A stretch of 64,000 bases of DNA from Heterodera schachtii (Eukaryota; Nematoda; Chromadorea; Rhabditida; Heteroderidae), in contig SIJG01000003.1 in NCBI GenBank assembly GCA_023374025.1, positions 3,068,416 through 3,132,415 of the forward strand, in the 5' to 3' direction. A program made the translations under genes and the position numbers. Below, piece after piece: positions 12,201 through 27,500 of the stretch; position 1 is the stretch's first letter; every line of letters begins with the position of its first letter. The notes under the pieces are model-generated. The model worked only from the letters and a program-made list of their open reading frames with translations. It ran no database searches and was not told where the DNA came from.

Positions 12201-15200
12201 AAATTGTTGGATGATGATGATGCTGTTGGATCATCTACCATTGCCGGTGCCGGTGCTGCTGAACTGCTTGGCGGAGTCGTGGCATTATTGGCCAGGGCTG
12301 CGATGATGTTGTTCAGCATGCCGTCGTCGCCGGAGGGGCTAAAATAGAAAATTTAAAATTTTTGCGGGAAAATTAAATTTATAAAATTTATGGAAATGTT
12401 TGGGATAAAAATGCCAAATTGGTTGAAGATCTATCAGGCACATATTTGTGGGGGAAATGCAGAATTTGTGAAATTTAAAGCAATGACTGTGCCAAAAGCT
12501 TGAATGCCAGTGCCGGAAGGGGGTAAAATGCCAAAATAGATGCAAGGAAAAATTATTTAATGCAACAAATCCTCTCCCTAGTAAATTTTAATTCCCCCAA
12601 ATTTCAACATATTTTCATTGCTCCCGGAACTCTAATTAATTAACTAATTCGATAATTAATTAATCGACACAGAAAAGAGAGTCCGGGACTCTAATTAATG
12701 AATTAAATAATTAATTAATCAACACGGAAAAAATATTTTAAAGAGGAAAATGGAAAAATTAGTAATATAAAGTGCTCATTTGAGTAATTATTAAGACTAA
12801 TTAATTAATCGACACAGAAAAGAGAGAGCGAACACAATATTTTAAAGAGGGAAATGGCAAAATTAGTGATTTAAAAAGTGCTCATTTAAGCCCCCCCCCC
12901 CCCCCCCGAAAAAGGCATTAATGGGGGGGGAGGGAATGGATGATTCAGAGAGAATTAATGAATTGAATGAACGGTGCGAAATTTATATATATTTGGCTAT
13001 GCGTGGTGTGTGTGTATTTGTGCTTGGCGTTGCGCTGATTCATTTTTTTCGGCCCCACCGCCCCCCAAAAAAGGAAGAGTAAATTGGCCATGTAAAGATC
13101 AGAAAATAATGAATGCTTTATGGCTTTTTTAAATTTGCAAATTTTATACGACAAAATTAAAGATTTATTAAAACCCATTAAAATTGGCTTAACCCCCCCC
13201 CCCCCCCAGGGTTCAAATATAATGGATGCGATTTTGCCTGGAAAATCCGGCATTTGCAGGGTTTTTGTGAGTCAGTGCCGGATTTTTGCTGAATTTTTGC
13301 ATGCGTTGGATTTTTTTCCAATTTTTTTTTTGTCGTGTTTGATATTTCCCACTCAATTCTTTAAATGTTGATCAGAAATTCATAATGAATAGCTATTATT
13401 GGTGCAAAACCGCCGCTTAAGAATTAGTGCCAAATTTTCCAGTTTTTCCCGGCGGCGCTTCCCACTCCGTAAAAAGGGTAGCTAAAAAATTAAAAATAGC
13501 TTCAAAATCATAAATTCATAAAATAAAAATTTGTACCCCTAATTTCTGGATAAATGATGTTCAACTAACTGTTTGATTCGCTAAAATAAATTTTTGGGTA
13601 GGTGAACTAAATTAAAAAAAAACTCTAAAGAATGGGCCAAGCTAATGCTTTAAGGTATTAAAATAATTTTAAAATTAAAATTTTCAAAATGTATGCTGCC
13701 AGACAAACGCATTTTGCGTTTTTCAAGCACGAAAAGGCCAAATGTGGCCACTTAAAAACCCCATTGAAAGTGCCTTTCCTTGCTGACAGCTGACGGCACA
13801 GCAATTCATTAAGATAATTAAGCCGAGGCACTCAACCACCACGCTTATTGCTAGCTGCCGCCGTTGGGCAACAACACCTCATTAACGGCATAAGTGATGC
13901 GGCTCTACGCGTCGTAATTAACGGGAGAGAGTAAATTATTCATTATAATTAGAGAGAGAAAGAGGGCGGAGTTAAAGAGAGAGAGGAAGAGAGAGATAGA
14001 TGACGCGAGAGAGAGAGGAAGAGAGAGAGAGAGTGGGAGGAAGAGAGAGAGAGAGGGAGGAAGAGAGAGAGAGAGAGAGGGAGATAGAGAGAGAGAGAGA
14101 GAGAGAGAATAGAGAGAGAGAAAGAGAGAGGGGGGGGGAGAGAGAGGGGAAGAGAGAGAGAGAAAGAGAAAGAGAGAGAGAGAGAGGAAGATAGAGAGAC
14201 AGAGAGTGAGGGAGAGAGAAGGGAGAAAGTATTTGAATGCGCAAAAACTTAACACAAGTCGAGAGTCAATTTTATACTTTGGTCAAGAGTTTGCGCATTG
14301 GAAGACACAAGTTAGTGATCAAATTTTAAAAATAAATATTATATATTTTTTAATTCTTGCGCTAACAATTAAGCCTCGAATGCAAGTAATTGGTTACTAC
14401 TGAATATGGATTAATTATAATTAAGTTATACTAATTGTTACAGTTTAATCATTTAATCCCCCCTCTGTCCACTAAATGCTGACAGCGCCACGGTCCACCA
14501 AATCCCTTGGCCAAAAATAATACACAAATAATAATAATTTGTTGTGTCCCCTGCTGCCGGCCGTGTCCCAATGATGATGATTATGATGATTCGGATGGAT
14601 CCCACATAATTCCCTCTCCCTCCCTCCCTCTCTCATTAATATTAATGTGATTTTCGTACACCCCTCTCCCCCCCCCCCCAAAATGGTGCCCTACCAACAA
14701 AATAATTTTGGGCCAATTTCCCCTGTTTTTGTCAGGGCACCCGAGGGGGGAGGGGGGACAACCGCAGGGGCCCCGCGCGATGGCGCGGAATTGGGCAGGC
14801 AGCCGTCGACAACCGACGATTTTGCGCAAATTAATTTTTTTTAGTGGTGGTGTAGTGGGCCAAATTTGGGGGTAGGGGGGGAGATGGCTGTCAGCAAGGG
14901 CAAATGATTGGCCCCTGAGGGGTGAGGGGAAATGCAAATTAGGTGTGCTGAAATGGTGGTGGGTGCACAAATAATGAGGGAGGATTGGGGGGGGGGTACA
15001 TAGAGAATGGACGACGGATGAGAGGGGGGACAGTGGGAGAAATTTGGGGGGGGGAGGGGAGCCAAAATATGTCCTTGGGAAAGAGTGGGGGAGGGGGAGG
15101 GGGCAAATTTGGTGTGAGCAAAGTGTTCGGAGTGGCCTGATCAACAGCAAACAACAGCAACAACAACAACGACATCCGCCGGATCAATAAATAGTTTATG

Positions 15201-18200
15201 CTAATTAGTGTGGAAAGTGGATGAATTTGATCAAATTTTGGTAGGAGGGAAAAAATGGGTTTAAGCAAACTGAATACAATTAGAAAAGGCATACGGTAGG
15301 GAACTAATTAGTCACTGTATCCGATGAAAAAGCGATAAAGACATAAAATCAAAGTTCGAAATTCTGATCAGTAATCAAATAAAAAAAACGGATTGAAATA
15401 TTTAAATTATCGATCGATCAGTATTGATCTGATCAGATTAAAACGTTTTGATAAAAAAATTTTTTGATCAAATGGAGAGATATTTGCGACAAAAAGCTGA
15501 AGGGAAAATGAATCATTGATTTAGCCAATTAACAATTAGTTTTTTTTATTATATATTGGCTTTGTGCTAATTAATAATAATATACACATATTAATTACCT
15601 GTTTGGATGGCCGACACTTGGCGACTTTTGTTGTTGTTGATGTTCTTCTTGATCTATTATTGCTTGATTGTGTTGGTCATCAATTTCCGTTTTGATCAGT
15701 CGTTGGACAATGTTGGCAGGAATTTTGTGTTCCTTTAAACAAAAAGCAAATTAATTGATGGGTTTAAATTACAACATTTCATTAAATTCATTAATGAAAA
15801 TGTCTTTAAAAGCAATTAGTAAACTAAGTAATTAATTAATTCATTCATTAATTAATTAAGGTGTCTTTAAAGGCAATTAATAAGTAATAAATGAATTGAA
15901 GTGCCAAAATTACCTCTGCAATATGCTTCTCCAACTCTTGCTCATATGGCTGATCAAGTTTAGCAGAACATAGCGGACATTGTTTGATTGGTAAATGATC
16001 TGCAAAAAATGGATGATTAGGCTTTGCCTAATTACGATAATCAAAATTATCATTAAATATGTCACATGCAATGTTAATAAGTATTTTCAATCCCTAATTG
16101 ATCAAATGCTCAGCCAAATTCCTGATCTATTTCCCAACTCAATTTTACCATCAACTCGACGCTGATCTGATAACATTCTGATTTTCAAGGTGATTAGCAT
16201 AACATTAGAGCAGTGTTCTGATAAGAAAAATATTTTTCTCCAACAATTCTCTTCAGATCACAAAATCGGTATTTTCCGGTCACATTTTTACCCCTCTGGC
16301 GAATAATTAACGCACAATTTGATCACCAATTCCGTAACAATTAATGACACCATTATCACCCCACAGACAATTCAGATCAACCAAGTTTCTTTCCTGATCA
16401 CTCATTGATCATCAATATTTTACCCAGCAATGGGGGGGGGGGGGGAGTAATTGTCGGCTAATTGTTTCACACTGTGTCAAATTGATGAGCCGAGCCGACC
16501 ATTTTTGTATTAGTTATTGTCTCTGTGTGTTGTGTGGATTGATGTGTGATTGGCATTATGTTTGGCCCCATTCATTCATTTTGCGCCTTTTAATGGCCCC
16601 CACAGCTGTGTGTGTCGTTCATTTTCATTTTATTCGTTTGGCGTTGTGTTCGGTCGCTCATTTGTCGGGGGGAGTCGTCGTCGTTTTGTCCCACCAATCA
16701 CCCGCCCCCATTCATTCACTCATTCCCCCCCCCCATTTTGCCCATTCACTTTTGGCGGAAACAATTGAAGGATTGGAGAGGCGGCGACCGATTGGGGTTC
16801 GCCGCCGCCGCCGCCGCCCCTCCGGGGACACATTTCGCCGCCCTTGTCGCCGCCGCCTCGTCCAATTCATTCATTTATTCTCTCTCATTCATCATCATCA
16901 TCATTCCATCACCTCCAACACACACACATACACATCAATTGGAGATGGGGATGTATGCTGATGAAGTGGGGGAAGGGAGGGGAAACAAATGCGGGGACGG
17001 GGGCAAAACAAAGGGGGAAAATTCGGCGGGGAAAAAGTGTTGAGAAGCAGAAGGTGTCAAAATGAGTGGGGTCAGAGACGCAGAAGAGAGGCGCTGATTA
17101 GGACGGGGACAGGGAAAATCGGGGAGCGGATGGGACAATTAAGCTGATCAGCGGGGGATGGGGGGCGGCAAGCTAACAGTAAAAGCTTTGGAGGAATGGA
17201 AGGCTTATGAAGAACCTGGTGATAATGCGGGGACGGGAGGGATTGGATTCCAGGGAAATAAATTTGCAATTGAATTGCAAAATGTGGGGATGGGAGTCGA
17301 CCAAAACAAGTTCCGGGGAATGTGACAAAAATATCGAATTAATAAATTAGTGGCAAAAAACAAACTATGGCAAAAAGCGGGGACCGGGATAAATGCCGGA
17401 TGATAAAGTAAAATTCCAACCACTAACAAACTGTGGCAAAATGCGGGGACCCGGGGTGAAAAGTGCCGGGGGTAAAGGCAAAACTCTAACAAACTATGGC
17501 AAAATGCGAGGGCGGATGACGATAAGGACGGGGACAGTCCGTCGCGCCGCGCGAGGCGGGGACACCGACGATGAAGTGGGGGTGGAGGAGGTGTGAAGTG
17601 GATGGCCCCGGCGGCGATGACAAAAATATTAAAGGGGGACGGGCGGGGGGGACAGAGGGGAAGGAACGAACATTAAGGCACGCGCAGCAGAAGGAGGGGA
17701 TGAAAGAAAGACAAAGGATGGGGAGGAAGAGCAAACAGAGGAAGAGGAAGAGGAAGAAAATGAATGATGATGAAGAGGAGGAGGGGGCCAAGGGGGAGAA
17801 AGTGATAAAATGGGGGAAACGGAAAGGAATTTTCCCCCGGGGCGAAATTGGAGGAGCGGAAGACGGACGGCACAGCACAAAAGAGATTTTTTGAGTGACA
17901 AGTTTATGGTAGTTGTTTTAAATTTAAAAATGTGGCATTGGCATTGTGTTCTGTTGCAAAGCAGCAACAGTAATAGGAGCAGATGGTGGTGGTGGTGCCA
18001 TTCATTAGTGTGCTGGGAGGGTAATTAATGAAAAAAGAAAAATGGAAAATGGCAACCCGAAAAATTGACGGGCCGGAAAAAATCATAAAAATATAAACCA
18101 TCGGCGGAAGATGAAAAAGCGATATTCGGAAGAGAGAGAGAATCAATCTCTTAGAAATGGCATCCATTGACAGACTAATTAGGGTAATTAAGAAATTAAT

Positions 18201-21200
18201 TACCATTCAAAGGGATTTGAACTGAAAGATGATAAAAGACAATTGTGACATATGCAAAAATAGTTTGGACACCAATTCTACAATAGCAATCAATGAGATT
18301 AATAGATAAAAAGGATAAATTTAATAGGATAATTAATTAATTAATGCCACCCAAACGGATTTGATGAAAATGCTAAAAGATAATTGACGGAGTGCAAAAA
18401 TATTAATTGGTGCCCAAAAAAGGAGTTGACCACGGCACGGCACAACACCTCCAAAAAAAAAGTAGATGAATGAGAGAATGAATGATTTGTGCTGCGGTTC
18501 GCGACTTCGGCAGATGAATGGAGTTGAGTGCCAATATGAATTGCTCCCCCCAGCCCCAAAGCAATTTCGCCCTCCCCTTTGATGTTGCCGCGCATGCCGT
18601 CGCCCCCGCTGCGTCGTCGTCGTTTCCGTTACGCAACCAAAAGCGGACGGCACTTTCCTCGGGGGGACGGGGAAAGTGTGCCGTGCCATTGCCGTCGCCA
18701 AACTAATGACAATTAAACACAGCCACTAATATTATTAATAATAGTAGGGCATAATTAAGGTAAGTAAGTAAGTTTTTGGGGCCTTTGACTGAGCACAGCA
18801 AAAAAAAAAAAAAAAGTTGAGGCAGGGGACGCGACAATTTGTAGTTCGCTTTATTTTTTCATTGACTCAAAATGTTTTAAATTTTAATTTAAATATTTTT
18901 TATCAAATTAATTTTACGAAATAAAATGACAAAATGGTAAAAAATAAAAAAGAGGTCAAAAATTTTTTTTTTTTTTTTTTGTAAATCATTTGCTCAATTG
19001 TTTTGTTATTCTTTGAAAATTATTTGCTTAAATTTATTTAAGAGAATGAAATACAAATTTAAAAAAAAATGTTTGACAAAAAAAATGTGACATGAAAAAT
19101 TGGCAAAATGTAAAACAAAATGACTTTTACATACATCCCTAAAACTATGACAAATTAAAATGCTTTCCTTAATTAGGACAAAAATTTTTTTGAGTCAATT
19201 CAATTGGATGGCAACAAAACTTTTGTCATGCTAAAAAAAATTCGACATCGCTTCACTCTCGAGGTTGGTTGGTCCCGAGAAGTTGTAGTTAAGTAACATT
19301 TTGTGCCCCCCCCCCGCCCCGGGGGGCTTTTCTTCTGCCGATTTATTCGTCTCAAATTTCGGCCCTACCCAATTTCATCATCATCCTCATCAGCTTATAC
19401 TGATGATAATGCTTAGTTTAATTTGTTGGATCAACAGCAGACAGAAGAAGCGTCGAGATCAGTTTTTGTCTCAATAGTATGGGCCAATTGGAGGAATTTT
19501 GAAATTTGGCATTGAATTTTGGAAAGAATTTTTGGGGGGATTAAAATTTGAAATTTAATAACGTGGAATCCCTTTTGCTGGGTATTTTCTTAAATTCCGT
19601 CATCCCAATCTTGAAAAATTTAATTCTTTTCAATGGTGTCAAATTTATTTCCGTATAAAATATAAAATTTTAAAAAATTTAAAATCCATCGATTTTATAT
19701 CCCCACGTATATTTTTACCAAATGACCTAAGATCATTTAGGAATTTATTGCCTGAAGCATTTGCAATTTCCATTATGTTATGGCATTTTATATTAATATG
19801 TAGTCTCAATATCATGAAGGAATGCCGTGAATTTTTAAAAAAAAAATTGCCGTAATGCAAAATTCTTCAAATTTCATTCCATCAATGCACCCACCGTCTA
19901 CCGTAATCACGGGACCCAATTATTTTAATGAATAAACTAATTGACTGTCCACCTACCGTAATCCCGGATCCAATTGATTTAATGAACTAACTAACTAATT
20001 AATTAATAGATTTAATTAGTCCCCCTGTCCCACCCTTTGCCACAGCTTCTGCTGCCGTTGGTGCCTGGAGTTGTGCCGTTGTTTTGTTTCCCCGTCGTTG
20101 TGCCAACCCTTTGGACACCAAAAAGGCGTCCATCTCATGCCAACCGTCTTGATGATGTTTTCCTTCTTCGTCTTCCGTTCTGTTTTTACTTCCACCGCCG
20201 ACAGATGAGGACGAAAATTTGGTGGATGATGAAGCTGAACAATGGGGAGGGGAAGTTGGTGAAGAAATGGGATGGAAAATTTGGCATTTGGTGAAGAAAT
20301 GGAACGAAATTGGAATACAAAATTTCCTCAAATACACCCCCCTAATAAAGCCCACCCCCTCTCGAGGGGGATTTAAAAATAAATCACCGTAGGCGCTTTA
20401 TTTTAGGAAATATGGTAATTTCATGAATGAAATTGGGTGGAGGTTAAAAAGTTTTAATTGAGGGAAGCTAACGTGACCAATTAAGTGCCAATGCTGCCGG
20501 ATGTGGATTTTGCCGTTAAATATCGGTTAATCCATTCAAAAATGGATTTTATGCGGCAGTGAGGTTTGGACAACCCTCAAAGTCTTGACCCTAATGAGAT
20601 TTGGTCATCAAGTCAAGAAGGCACATTTCATGGGAGAAAATCATTTTGGTCTGATCAATATCAAAGATCATAGCTCCGGAGATACACCTATATGAAGAAA
20701 TCGCCTAATTATCCCTCCGCACAATAATTTATTGCTGTTTTTTGCCGGGATTTTCTTTAAATTCATCATGCCAAAAGCGGTATCCCCGCAAAAATGCCAA
20801 AAGACCGGCAAGAATGGAAGAGAAGGATGACGCTTTGATGTGGGGGAAGGATGGATAAATTAGCAAAGAAGGGATAAATGAGGATAAAGATGATGATGAT
20901 GAGGAAGAGGAAAGATGGAACAATTTTTGCCGGAGGGAGGGGAGGAAAACAAACAAAAATAGTTTAATATAATCTTTTGTAGGGTGAGGGGGGGGGGGAG
21001 AGATCAAAGAAATTGGGGGATCAATCTATTGCTTGCTGTTGGCCGAGCCCCAAATAATCGTGATGATGTGGCCAGCAAAAAAAAAGGGGGGGGGGAACTT
21101 TTATTGGTCCCGTCAAAGGACCGCCAATTGGGCACACCCGCGGACGGGACGGGGGGGGCAACAGATGGACGAGATTAGCAGAGAGAGGGAGGGAGGGGGA

Positions 21201-21557
21201 CAGAGAGAGCATAGCCAGCAGTAGAACAGAACAGCAGGTGGGGATGATGGAAGAATGGAAGAGGAAGATCAATGAAGAGGAGGATGATGAAATAGGATGA
21301 TGATAATGAAGATTGAAGATGGGGGGGGAGAAGGAAGAGAGAGATAAGGGAAATGTATGAGAAGGGAAGAGAACAGAGAGAGGGGGGGGGGAAGAGAGAG
21401 AGAGGAAGAGAAAGAAGGAAAAAATTGACACAAAAAGGATGGTAGAGGAAGATGAAGAGGAAAGGAGGAGGATGATGAATAGGATGATGATGCTGTTAAT
21501 GAAGATTGAAGAGGGAGGAAGAAAGGGGAAGAGAAATTAAGGTGAGGGGAAGCAGGA

Positions 21558-21589
<32 letters not shown>

Positions 21590-24500
21590 AAGAAAAGAAG
21601 AGAGATAAGTGAAATGTCTAACATGAGAAGGGAAGAAAACAGAAAGAGAAAGGAGAGAGGAGAGAGAAAGGATGAGAAAGGAAGGAAAAATATAATTGAC
21701 AGAAAAAGGATAGTAGAAGAATGAGAGAAAAGGGGGATGAGCGAGAATGAAGAGAATGGAATGACAGACAGAGAAAGAAGAAAAGAAAATGGTGGATTAA
21801 GAGAGGAAGAAGAGAGAAAAAAGAGATGAAGAATAGAGATTTAAATGAAGAAAAAAGGAATGAGAAAAAAGAGAAGAAAGCAACGAGAGAAGATGAGAAG
21901 AAAGGAAGATGGGGAAAGAGAAAGAGGAAAGGAGGAAGAAGGAAAAAAAGAGGAAAGAAAGACACACGACCTTTAGAAAAATCGGCTTTTCCAATGGCAT
22001 GGCCCCTTAGGGCGAATGTTTTGGGGCCCGGCACTTTTTAAGCCTATGGCCACAAATATGGTTTTGTGAAGAAGCGGGCTTGATTAATGAGTGACGCAGC
22101 GGAAACTCGGGCCCAATTTTTGGCGCTTTGTCCTCGGGGGAATAATAGTGAGGGGAAGGGCACAAACAAAACGCCAAAAAGTGCGGCGAGCGAAAATGGT
22201 GCGGATTGGCTAATTTCGTGGGCCAACTTGGCCAAGATTAATCGGCGCCCGGAGGGGGGGGACGAAATGCCCCCAGGGACCGTTTTCTGAAGAAGGCACT
22301 GAAATTGGACGGATGGGATGATCCATGGTGCAAGAATTTGGGTGGAAAATAGCAGAAAATAATATTCAAATTGCTTCCAGCAGAGGGATGAACAAATGCC
22401 AAATGCCGTGGAATTTACACCGGGACAAAATGCCAATTGCGAAATACAAAAATTTGGAAAATGTCTTAAGGTCAATCAGCAGAGAGAGGGCGGGGGAAGG
22501 GTGGCAGAATGCCAAATCAAACAGACAAAATGCCAGCCCTTAAAATAAATTAATAAAAGCTTAAAGTTATGCCAATTTATAAAATGCCATATTTGAGAAA
22601 ATTTTCTGAAAACCGGAAAAATTAACATAGAAATTAATGTGTTTTAGCAAAGCGCCAAAAAAAAAAATCATTTTAGTAAAACTTGGCACAATTGGTGAGA
22701 GTGTAGATTGCGCAAGAAATGATTGAGTGCTTGCAGACCCATTTAAATTTAAAATGCCTATTACCACCAATTAAAAAAAATAAAAAAAATTTTTTTATTG
22801 CAATTTTCAAGCTAATTTTCTTATATCCCCTTTATAGAAGAGTAGCATCAATATAGTTTGTAAATGTACAAATAAACAGAAACTGGAACTAAATTTTAAG
22901 AATTGTTTTCCACTAAAAATGTTTCGGCACTCAGAATTGATTAGAAGAACCGTCGCAATTTTTGGCATAACCTTTTCGGCTTAATCCCGCCTGCCTTCAG
23001 TCAATTGGCATAATCCATGGGGGGGGGGGCTTTGTTTTGCAAAAATTTCTCGGCTAATAAATGAGGGGTTAACGCCGGGGGGGGGGGGGGAGAGGAAATT
23101 TCTGCCATCAACTGACTAATTGGGAAAATCTGTGTGTGTGCCCGCCCGTCAGTCCGCCCGCTGGTGTTGCGGTGAGGCGGCGCATTAGGGCGGGGGGGGG
23201 GAGCAAAAGCTGCCCCCGGGGGATGGGAGAAATCTGAGCCCTTCAGAAATTGCCTAGGGATCGGGGAGCAGCAAAATCGATCAAATTGAAAGGGCAAAAA
23301 GTAGGGGGGGGGGAAGGGTGGCGGCGAAGTGATCGGAAAATCTGATAAAATCGCCGGGGGGGGGGAGACTGACAGACCAGACTGACTTACAATTAGTGGT
23401 GGTGGTGGTGGTAATGGGGATGATTGATTCACCTAACAAACACCACCAATAACAACAACAACAGCCCCATCATTTGCAGATGATGATGATGATGCTAATT
23501 TGTGTACTAATGTGTTGTGGCTAAACGATGTAATTGGTGGTGCCTAATGAGAGTGGTTGAAAAATTCAATTAATTAAAGAGAAAAAAAGGAAAATGAAAT
23601 TTATGTGCTTTTCAATTAAATTAAGCATTTTAAAAGATGGTTGCCGATAAAGCAATTTAAAAGAATTTGTAGTAAATTGATTTTTATTTAATTTCTAATA
23701 ATAATCGCTAAAACTAATTGGTTACGCCTATTAAACAATGATTTAAAAAATTAATTTTAATTAGGATTTTCATTTTAGAAATAATAATTATTTTAGTAAG
23801 AAAATTAATTCCGATGCTCTAAATTTAGTATGATTATATTTAGAAAATTAATACATTCCAGGAAATAAAAATTACAATACATCAACTTGCGTTCACTATA
23901 AATTAGTTAAAATGCCATTTTTAAAAATAGAAAAATTAAAAATGGTGCTAAATGTCCAATAAAATATTTCTGAATGAATAATTAAAAGCAATTAGCACCT
24001 CATTAACCTCACAAATTATTTAATAAAAAGAAATTGAAAAAATGTAAATAAAATTCATTTTAATTAAAAAAAAAATTCAGAAAAATTGATTTTCCCAATA
24101 AAACACCCCATTAAATGTGTTGGCGTTCCGTTCCTTTCCCTCCGATTAAGACGAGGGCACATAATTAATGGATGCATTCAAATTGTCCCACCGATCGGGG
24201 GCTGGCACTCTAAGCTCATCCATCTCATTTTCACCCATTTTACCCTGCGCATCATCATCACTTCCTTCACTTTTTGAGAGGGACAGAAAATTTTCGGTTT
24301 TTTTTGCCCGACGGCAAAAAAAAAGTAATTAATTTAATTTGTGACCAATGGACAAGGAAAAGAGCCACCGTAAAATTGTCAAGCGGAATGCTGCTGCTTG
24401 CTCATCAGCGGAGCGGCAGCCCGCCGCCGGAGGGGCGATAAATTAAGCCATTTCAACGGTGACAACGGTGGCGGTGGCGGGCGGTGAAAGACAGACCAAA

Positions 24501-27500
24501 AATTTTTGGAATTTGAATTTTCCGCCACCAAAAATTGGAGCGCGGGCAAAGAGAGTCCGGCTAATTGAGCATGCTGATATGATAGCATGTAATGCCAAAA
24601 ATGAGGGCCAACGCTAATTAAGCTCAGAATCGGGATTTCAGTATTGAGTCGAGATTTTGGCACTAACTCAAAAAATGTTCGAGGATTTTTTTTTTTGAAA
24701 AATCTCAAAAAACCCGCAATTTTTCCGTTCATGGCCTTACAATTGTTTTGAAGGAAATGCCGGCGGGGCAACACTATGCCAAAATCTTGGTTTTCCAGTT
24801 TTGCGCCAATCGGGATTTTCGTTTATAAGTTTGTTTAAAATTAGCAGGGTTTGCTCGTATTTGTTGAGTAAATTTTCAGTCATTGAGAATTTTTTGCGTT
24901 AGAGTGAACATCCCGACTCATTTGTCAGTACCGAAATCCCGTGCTGGTGATTAGCATACTAATGAGTATTGTGCCAAAAATGGTTGGTGTCGCCGTTGTT
25001 CAATCCCGTGCCGTTCCACGAGTGGGCAACATTCAAATAAGTCATTAAGCCGCTTCTTTTAAGCAATTCCGCCCCGAGGGGAAACGGCGGCGGATCATCA
25101 AAAAACTTTTCATTTCCCGTTAGATTGGAATAAATGGTAAGGCAAATATTAGAAGAAATTTCACATGTATTTAATTGCTTCCTCCAATTATCAGCAGCAA
25201 AAAGGAATGAGGAGAGAGCGCACCAGCAGACGATCAATCACACACATTACAGCATAATTTTTTAATATTTAATTGCCCCGTTTTTGCAATGGTGATGATT
25301 GATCAACAAAATCAATTAATCCCACTCGCTGATCGGTGGAGGGCCAGAGAATGCAGGGGAAGGGTAATTAACAAATGATGAGAGAAGAGATGGGAAGAGA
25401 GAGAGAGAGAGAGAGAGAGATAGGGGAGGGCAGGGGAATAGGGAAAGAGAGAGAGAGAACAGGGGAGGGGGCAGAGGGAATGAGAGAGACAGGAAAGTTG
25501 GGCGCGGAATGGTAGTGAGAGCGGCGGCAGAAAAAGAGACGAAAACAAAAGTTACGGTAATTAGCGTGGCGGACGGACGTGGGGGAAAGAGGGAGGAGGG
25601 AGCAGAATCAATTAGTGCGAAAATGACGAAGAATTTGCTGCGGGTGAGAATGGGCGGGCGGGCGACAGTGGGCGGGCAAAGGTGCGCATTACGCCACGCC
25701 CACTAATTACATGATGATTGGGGGAATAATGGCGAAAACTGTGCCCTGCTAATTGATCAAGCGCTAATTGATTTTACTAAATTATCAAACGCTAAATTGG
25801 ATATAATAGCACGCGCTAACTCAATTATTATACATAATTAGTGCTTGGGATATTCCGTTAATAATTGGTTTTATTGGGTCGAGTCACCAAAAATACCGTA
25901 ATGTACTCTAATAATATGAAATGCCTAACTTACGTATTACTAATTTGGTATCCTTAATTACCCCACAAATGGGTGTTAATTAGTTACATGGATGTGCCCA
26001 ATTGCAATTAAACATAACCGTGGCAAATTTTTGCTACACAAATTATGCAATTTTTCCCCCACCAAAACTGTACACATTTTTGTACTACACAACCCAATTT
26101 GTATATGCAACGCACTTTTTCACAACTTTTTCTTCCCTTCCCCTTCCATCAAACAATTAGCAACAATTCCCTTCCCGTCCACTCTTTCGTCCCCCAAGCA
26201 AATTGCCTTTTATGTTTTCCCGCCCCCCCCCCCCCGGGGGAAGGGATCGGCTGGCAGAAAACAGATCGGCCGGCTGGCAGCAGTTTCCCAGGCTTTTTTT
26301 TTCGCCTGTCCCCTCGGCGGGAGGGAAGAAGCGAGGTGAGTGAGTGAGGGTTTTGCTTTATTTTTTCACACCGCTGCTGTTGCTGCTCCATTTTTTGAGC
26401 TATGTCCAGCAGTGGAGGAGGGGAGGAAAAATGAATCGGAATCAAAAAATGAAAATATGAATTTGTGGGGTGGACAATCCAAACAAACGCATTAGCAAAA
26501 ACGGCGCCGGCGGGAACGGCGGGGGGAATTAATTTATTTACAAAAATAAGCGGCGCGGCACTGTCGGCTTTTAAGCCGAGCCGACAGTCGTCGCCGCCAG
26601 GGGAGCAATGCGGCGAGGACGATCACACCGCTCCGCTATAATAATGATGATTGATGAAGATGGCTTAAATTATGTTGAGGATGGTACACCCACACCTAAT
26701 TTTTGCCGCCAACAATCGGAAGAATATTATTGGCGGCGGCGGCGGCGGCAAATTTTGTTTGGTTTTGCGCCCCCCGCGGCGCGGGACGGACGCTCGGCGC
26801 GGTTGGATGACTAATGGGCAACGCTTATGAGGAGCGGTGGGGGGAGGAAATGAACGAATGGATGATTTGTAATGCTTTTGCCGCCCATAAAATGGAGACG
26901 GCCGACCGCCCGCCCCAACGATGGAAATGTGCATAATGATGGAGGTGATTATGAGGAGGAGGATGATCGATTTCGGGAATGATTGCTCTGGAAGAGTGTC
27001 GAGAATCAAAAAAGAGAGTTTTTTTTGAAAACGCCAAAATTGGTGCAAATTTTTAAAATTGCTTATAATAAGGTAATAATTAGCGGCAAAAATGCCGGGC
27101 AATTTTTTTAATACTTTTTTTCTTCTTTTAAAATGCAATTATTTTTGAAATTAATTATTTTTATTCGACGCCATAATTAAGAAATGCCAAAATTGCCAAT
27201 TTAAATTAATTTAAATGGTTTCTGGGAATTATTTAGCAGCAAAAAATGTGCCATTATTTTCATAGTAATTTATCTCGAACGCCGAAGTGAATTAATCAAA
27301 AATTACCAGTATCAATCAATGCCTGTTTAAAAATCCATGTTTTGAAAATATATTTTCAATGCCTTGGCACTATCAAAAGCCATGTCAATTTACTTTTGTG
27401 GCACATGTGGAAAAGCTAATTAGGCACCAGAAAATTGAGTGCCGGCTTATAAATTAGTAAATTAAGTCGAAATTAAATCCTTTTTTGTGCCAGAGATTAA

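Larger units (their letters stand above)
12339..15598 (-). other. zfh-2 intron 11
   Basis: Contains a tandem duplication at 12.65-12.89 kb, facing poly-C/poly-G runs at 12.89-12.92 kb, a poly-C run at 13.19 kb, a GA microsatellite at 13.95-14.23 kb and G-rich tracts at 14.6-15.1 kb. No further finger exon is recognised. Confidence 0.65.

Noticed and set aside
13905..14255. Ser/Leu-rich minus frame and Arg/Glu-rich plus frame
   Set aside because: Both are readings of one GA repeat; no protein signal.
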